This document shows, one piece after another, positions 8,009 through 10,353 of a stretch of 10,353 nucleotides of DNA. The DNA comes from Funneliformis mosseae (taxonomy: Eukaryota > Glomeromycota > Glomeromycetes > Glomerales > Glomeraceae), in NCBI GenBank assembly GCA_910592005.1, contig CAJVPP010003986.1:1-10353 (forward strand). Direction: 5' to 3'. Within the stretch, counting starts at the first letter, position 1. Each line of letters starts with the position of its first letter. The notes beneath the pieces are model-generated. The model ran no database searches, was not told the DNA's origin, and worked only from the letters and a program-made list of their open reading frames with translations. Made by a program: the position numbers and the translations under genes.

Positions 8009-8575
8009 ACTCGAAGAGCTTTCGAGTTAAGAATTGAAATTAAATCGAATCAAGCAGACTCGAGTTCATACTGATTTGCTGCGGTATTACTTATAATCTT
8101 GACATTATTTTCTAATGTAAAGTCTTACGTATTAAAATTAAATATATATTCGTAATTTAATTTTATGATGTATTTTAGGTGAAAACAATTTTGAAAATGT
8201 TTTATAATTTATAAAAAAATAATATTAAACATAACATGACTGGGAATAACAATATATTACACAAAGGTTAATAATCGATCATCCTTAGCTAAAAGTACCG
8301 CAACATATTAAATGAAAAGTTTCACGTTCCATTATTTAGAATTATTAAAAAAAAATTATTTATCAATTCTAATCGCACAAGCCATTTAGCATATCATGAT
8401 TATTAAATGAGTTAATGATAACAAAAGTTTATAAGATAATTAACTACGCTAAAGAATCATCAGCTTAGATACATTCTTTGTAAATTAATTTTACTTAGCT
8501 TTAAATCTCAATAGTTAACAAGTCGAATTACTCGAATCAGATGTAACTCGAGTAAGAAAATCTAGAGTTACTACT
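8009..8575. repeat. Cluster of ACTCGA-type motifs with a palindrome
   Basis: ACTCGAA at 8009-8015 and TTCGAGT at 8021-8027 are exact inverted repeats around GAGCT. Related GACTCGAGTT, TACTCGAATC and AACTCGAGTA motifs recur near 8058-8068 and 8530-8555. These may be fragments of an inverted-repeat element or scattered copies of a low-complexity motif. No boundaries can be set, and the roughly 450 bp between the groups contain nothing I recognise. Confidence 0.4.
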
Positions 8576-8938
8576 ATCAAAAACTTGGTTAATAATGATT
8601 GCAGCACTTGTTGCTATAAAAGGATTAATTGTAATCACTTTTTTGCACTTGTAATAGAATTCTTACAATCATTTTTTCATATTAAAGATGGAATTCCAAA
8701 TTTTATTATTTTGTCAGAAAAGGGAAATTTAAAGCAGAAATTTTGACCAAATATAAGTATTAAAGTAGTATTAAACACAAATTTGGTTATTTTAAGCCAC
8801 GGGTATTGAAGATTAATATGAAAAAGTCTACATTCTTTTTCATTTCTTAAAACTCATAAATCACCACCTATTTTTTTAAAAAAATATTTAGAATGTAAAT
8901 ATAAGAATAATGAAAATGAAAGCTTTTACTCATTTGTT
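8576..8938. other. Intergenic stretch without a supported gene
   Basis: AT-rich sequence with no recognisable coding sequence, RNA gene or repeat on either strand. Confidence 0.5.
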
Positions 8939-9232
8939 TTAATCAAACGTACCATTTATTTTCAATTCCATTAATTCAATCTGTAAATTTTCTACAGCAC
9001 CTCATCTCATTTGATATGAATAGAATTTTTTTCACTTTCCAATTTTTGATTAGTTTTTTCCAACCTTCTGTTCGCTTATTCGCAACAATCAAACTCATCT
9101 GTTTGAGTTCCGACTAACAAATAAATAATAAATTTAGCAAATTAAAACAGTGACCTTCGCCATGCTCATCATTGACTACGCAAGTATGTCATTTTCAGTA
9201 TCAACTATAAGGTTCTCAGAATCACCTCACAT
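8939..9232 (-). pseudogene. Decayed coding fragment with a coiled-coil end
   Basis: Reading leftward from about 9232, protein-like pieces follow in order. GDSENLIVDTENDIL comes first, then, after a one-base shift, VVNDEHGE. A possible short intron (GTCACT to TTGTTAG, 41 nt, at 9112-9152) joins in phase to VGTQTDEFDCCE. A TAA follows, then ANRRLEKTNQKLESEKNSI and HIK, a TGA, a shift, and finally AVENLQIELMELKINGTFD with a terminal TAA at 8941-8939. The charged heptad-like spacing indicates a C-terminal coiled coil. At least two stops and two shifts make it a relic. I cannot name the parent gene. The pieces are too coherent to be chance AT-rich frames, though the intron is weak. Confidence 0.55.
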
Positions 9233-9276
9233 ATAATAATATCAAATAATAGTAATAAAACTCACTGTCTCGGAAC

Positions 9277-9330
9277 TCTTATTTTTCTTTTCTTTGTTTC
9301 TTTTCTTTTTTTTCTTTTTGTTTTATTAAA
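9277..9330. repeat. Pyrimidine-rich low-complexity tract
   Basis: The plus strand is almost entirely C and T here (runs of CTTTT with few other bases). On the minus strand it is a purine tract just upstream of the decayed coiled-coil fragment. It may be ordinary low-complexity sequence. Confidence 0.6.
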
Positions 9331-9381
9331 AATTTTATTTTTTTGATTAATTTGTTTGGTTTTTCGAATCATTTTAATATA

Positions 9382-9523
9382 TGAGACCTTTGCGGGGGGA
9401 AACTGCTGGAAAAAATCAATTTTACTTTTATTTACCAAATATGATTTTTAGGTCAGATTTTAGCTTTAAAATCTTTTTTTTTTATTTTTCCGCCGTTTCC
9501 CCTTTTCTATTGCAAAGGTCCCA
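9382..9523. mobile_element. Miniature inverted-repeat element, copy C, flanked by TA
   Basis: The element is 142 bp. It begins TGAGACCTTTGC and ends with a right terminus whose reverse complement is TGGGACCTTTGCAATAGAAA. The dinucleotide TA lies directly outside both ends (9380-9381 and 9524-9525), which fits a Tc1/mariner-type TA target duplication. The left terminus has lost AATAGAAA and carries a run of G instead. The interior shares AAAAATCAATTTTA and a following ATATGATTT with copy A in the same orientation. It has no coding capacity. Confidence 0.82.
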
Positions 9524-10083
9524 TATTGAATAAATTTTTTTATAAAAAAAAAAAATTTGATCAAGGAAACGTGGGAAAATAACCTTTATATAAAAGATTG
9601 TAAAATGCATAATGACGTAAGTTCTACATGAAATACGCCACGTGAAATCTCCTTAAAAAATAAACATTTAACCAAGTTTCAAACGAAGAGTAAAATTTTT
9701 AATGTTAGCTTTTTAGAACGCACGGAATGTTTCTCATGATAAGAATTGTCTCCGGAAATATTAATTCAAGCTGGCTCGAACCGTCATATAATTATTGTAA
9801 AATTTTCCCTACATGTGTAGCTTTAATTTTAATTTTAATAAGGATCAAAGATGTTAATAAGCACTTTAAAATAAATATTAAATAACATTATATCACAATT
9901 TAAGAAAAAGCAGCATTACCTATTTTTTTTTATAAAACACGCAAAATTTTACACGTGATTTTCAATGTATTGATTGGCATGTGGTGTAACAAAAAAAGTA
10001 TACAATAAATCCTTCCTTTCAAAACCATAAATTATTTAACGGAGAATTACCTGAGTTAACTTATTATATAATACAAAATTTAA
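9524..10083. other. Intergenic stretch with one short open frame
   Basis: The only frame of note is a 52-codon plus-strand ATG-to-TAA frame at 9727-9885 that contains SGNINSSWLEPSYNYCKIF and then a hydrophobic run. It is protein-like in its first half but has no other support. Nothing else is recognised. Confidence 0.35.
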
Positions 10084-10352
10084 AAATTCGTTATATTCTT
10101 ACGCTCTAGTCAATCGAAATTTAAGTCGAGGAACTTATGGTTTTATGGATATTTCTTCATATATTTTCTTGGTGATGACGTTAAAGCAAATTTTAAAGAT
10201 ATTGGGATTACTATTAAGTCAAAGGATCCAAATCTTTTATATAAGTACCACACTTTCATCAAACATTGGTATTATTTCAATTAGAACTGTACCTGAATAA
10301 TTGGATTCGTCACCCTACACAACCTCGTGAACCGAATATAGTAACAAAATAA
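10084..10352 (+). pseudogene. Coding-like stretch passing through three frames, family unknown
   Basis: Three coherent peptides follow one another in different frames. NLSRGTYGFMDISSYIF lies at about 10114-10167. FLGDDVKANFKDIGITIKS continues to DPNLLYKYHTF at about 10165-10260. VPHFHQTLVLFQLELYLNN continues to WIRHPTQPREPNIVTK, with TAA at 10350-10352. Each would join the next with a single small indel, so an older coding exon with two frameshifts is the simplest reading. No start is seen. The window ends one base after the stop, so whether the region continues is unknown. I do not recognise the family. Confidence 0.42.
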
Positions 10353-10353
10353 A

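Overview
The window looks like nuclear DNA of an arbuscular mycorrhizal fungus (Glomeromycotina, most likely Rhizophagus irregularis or a close relative). Reasons: very high AT content, short AT-rich GTAAGT/GTATGT...TAG introns, and a BTB-BACK-TLDc gene of the kind that is hugely expanded in that genome. The assignment is by recall and composition, not by a search.

Layout. Positions 1-2744 (minus strand) hold the most unusual object. After two small ordinary exons (2726-2744 and 2579-2626) come 29 regularly spaced units. In 28 of them exactly three bases lie between a splice acceptor (TAG or AAG) and a fungal splice donor (GTAAGT, GTAAAT, GTAATT, GTATGT or GTCAGT). I read this as a gene built from a run of single-codon (3-nt) exons separated by 69-97 nt introns. 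It runs off the left edge. The phase left by exon 2 is the only one that reads all 29 triplets without a stop. One unit (triplet 780-782) has lost its donor.

From 2745 to 5878 the DNA is mostly non-coding. It holds a perfect 18-bp-arm hairpin element (2820-2877), two copies of a small inverted-repeat element family (3246-3392 and 5631-5755), and two short stretches that look like decayed coding sequence (3905-4042 minus, 5180-5370 plus).

Positions 5879-7378 (plus) carry a BTB-BACK-TLDc gene. It has one intron at 6133-6203, a probable 1-base deletion just after the intron, a second frameshift near 6789, and an in-frame TAA at 6929-6931. It is best annotated as a recently decayed family member.

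From 7379 to the end there is a palindrome and a cluster of ACTCGA-type motifs (8009-8575), a decayed coiled-coil coding fragment on the minus strand (8939-9232), a third and best-preserved copy of the inverted-repeat element (9382-9523, flanked by TA), and a plus-strand coding-like stretch that shifts through all three frames (10084-10352). Apart from the left-hand gene the window reads as a graveyard of gene fragments and non-autonomous elements. I see no operon-like organisation, tRNA, rRNA or CRISPR.
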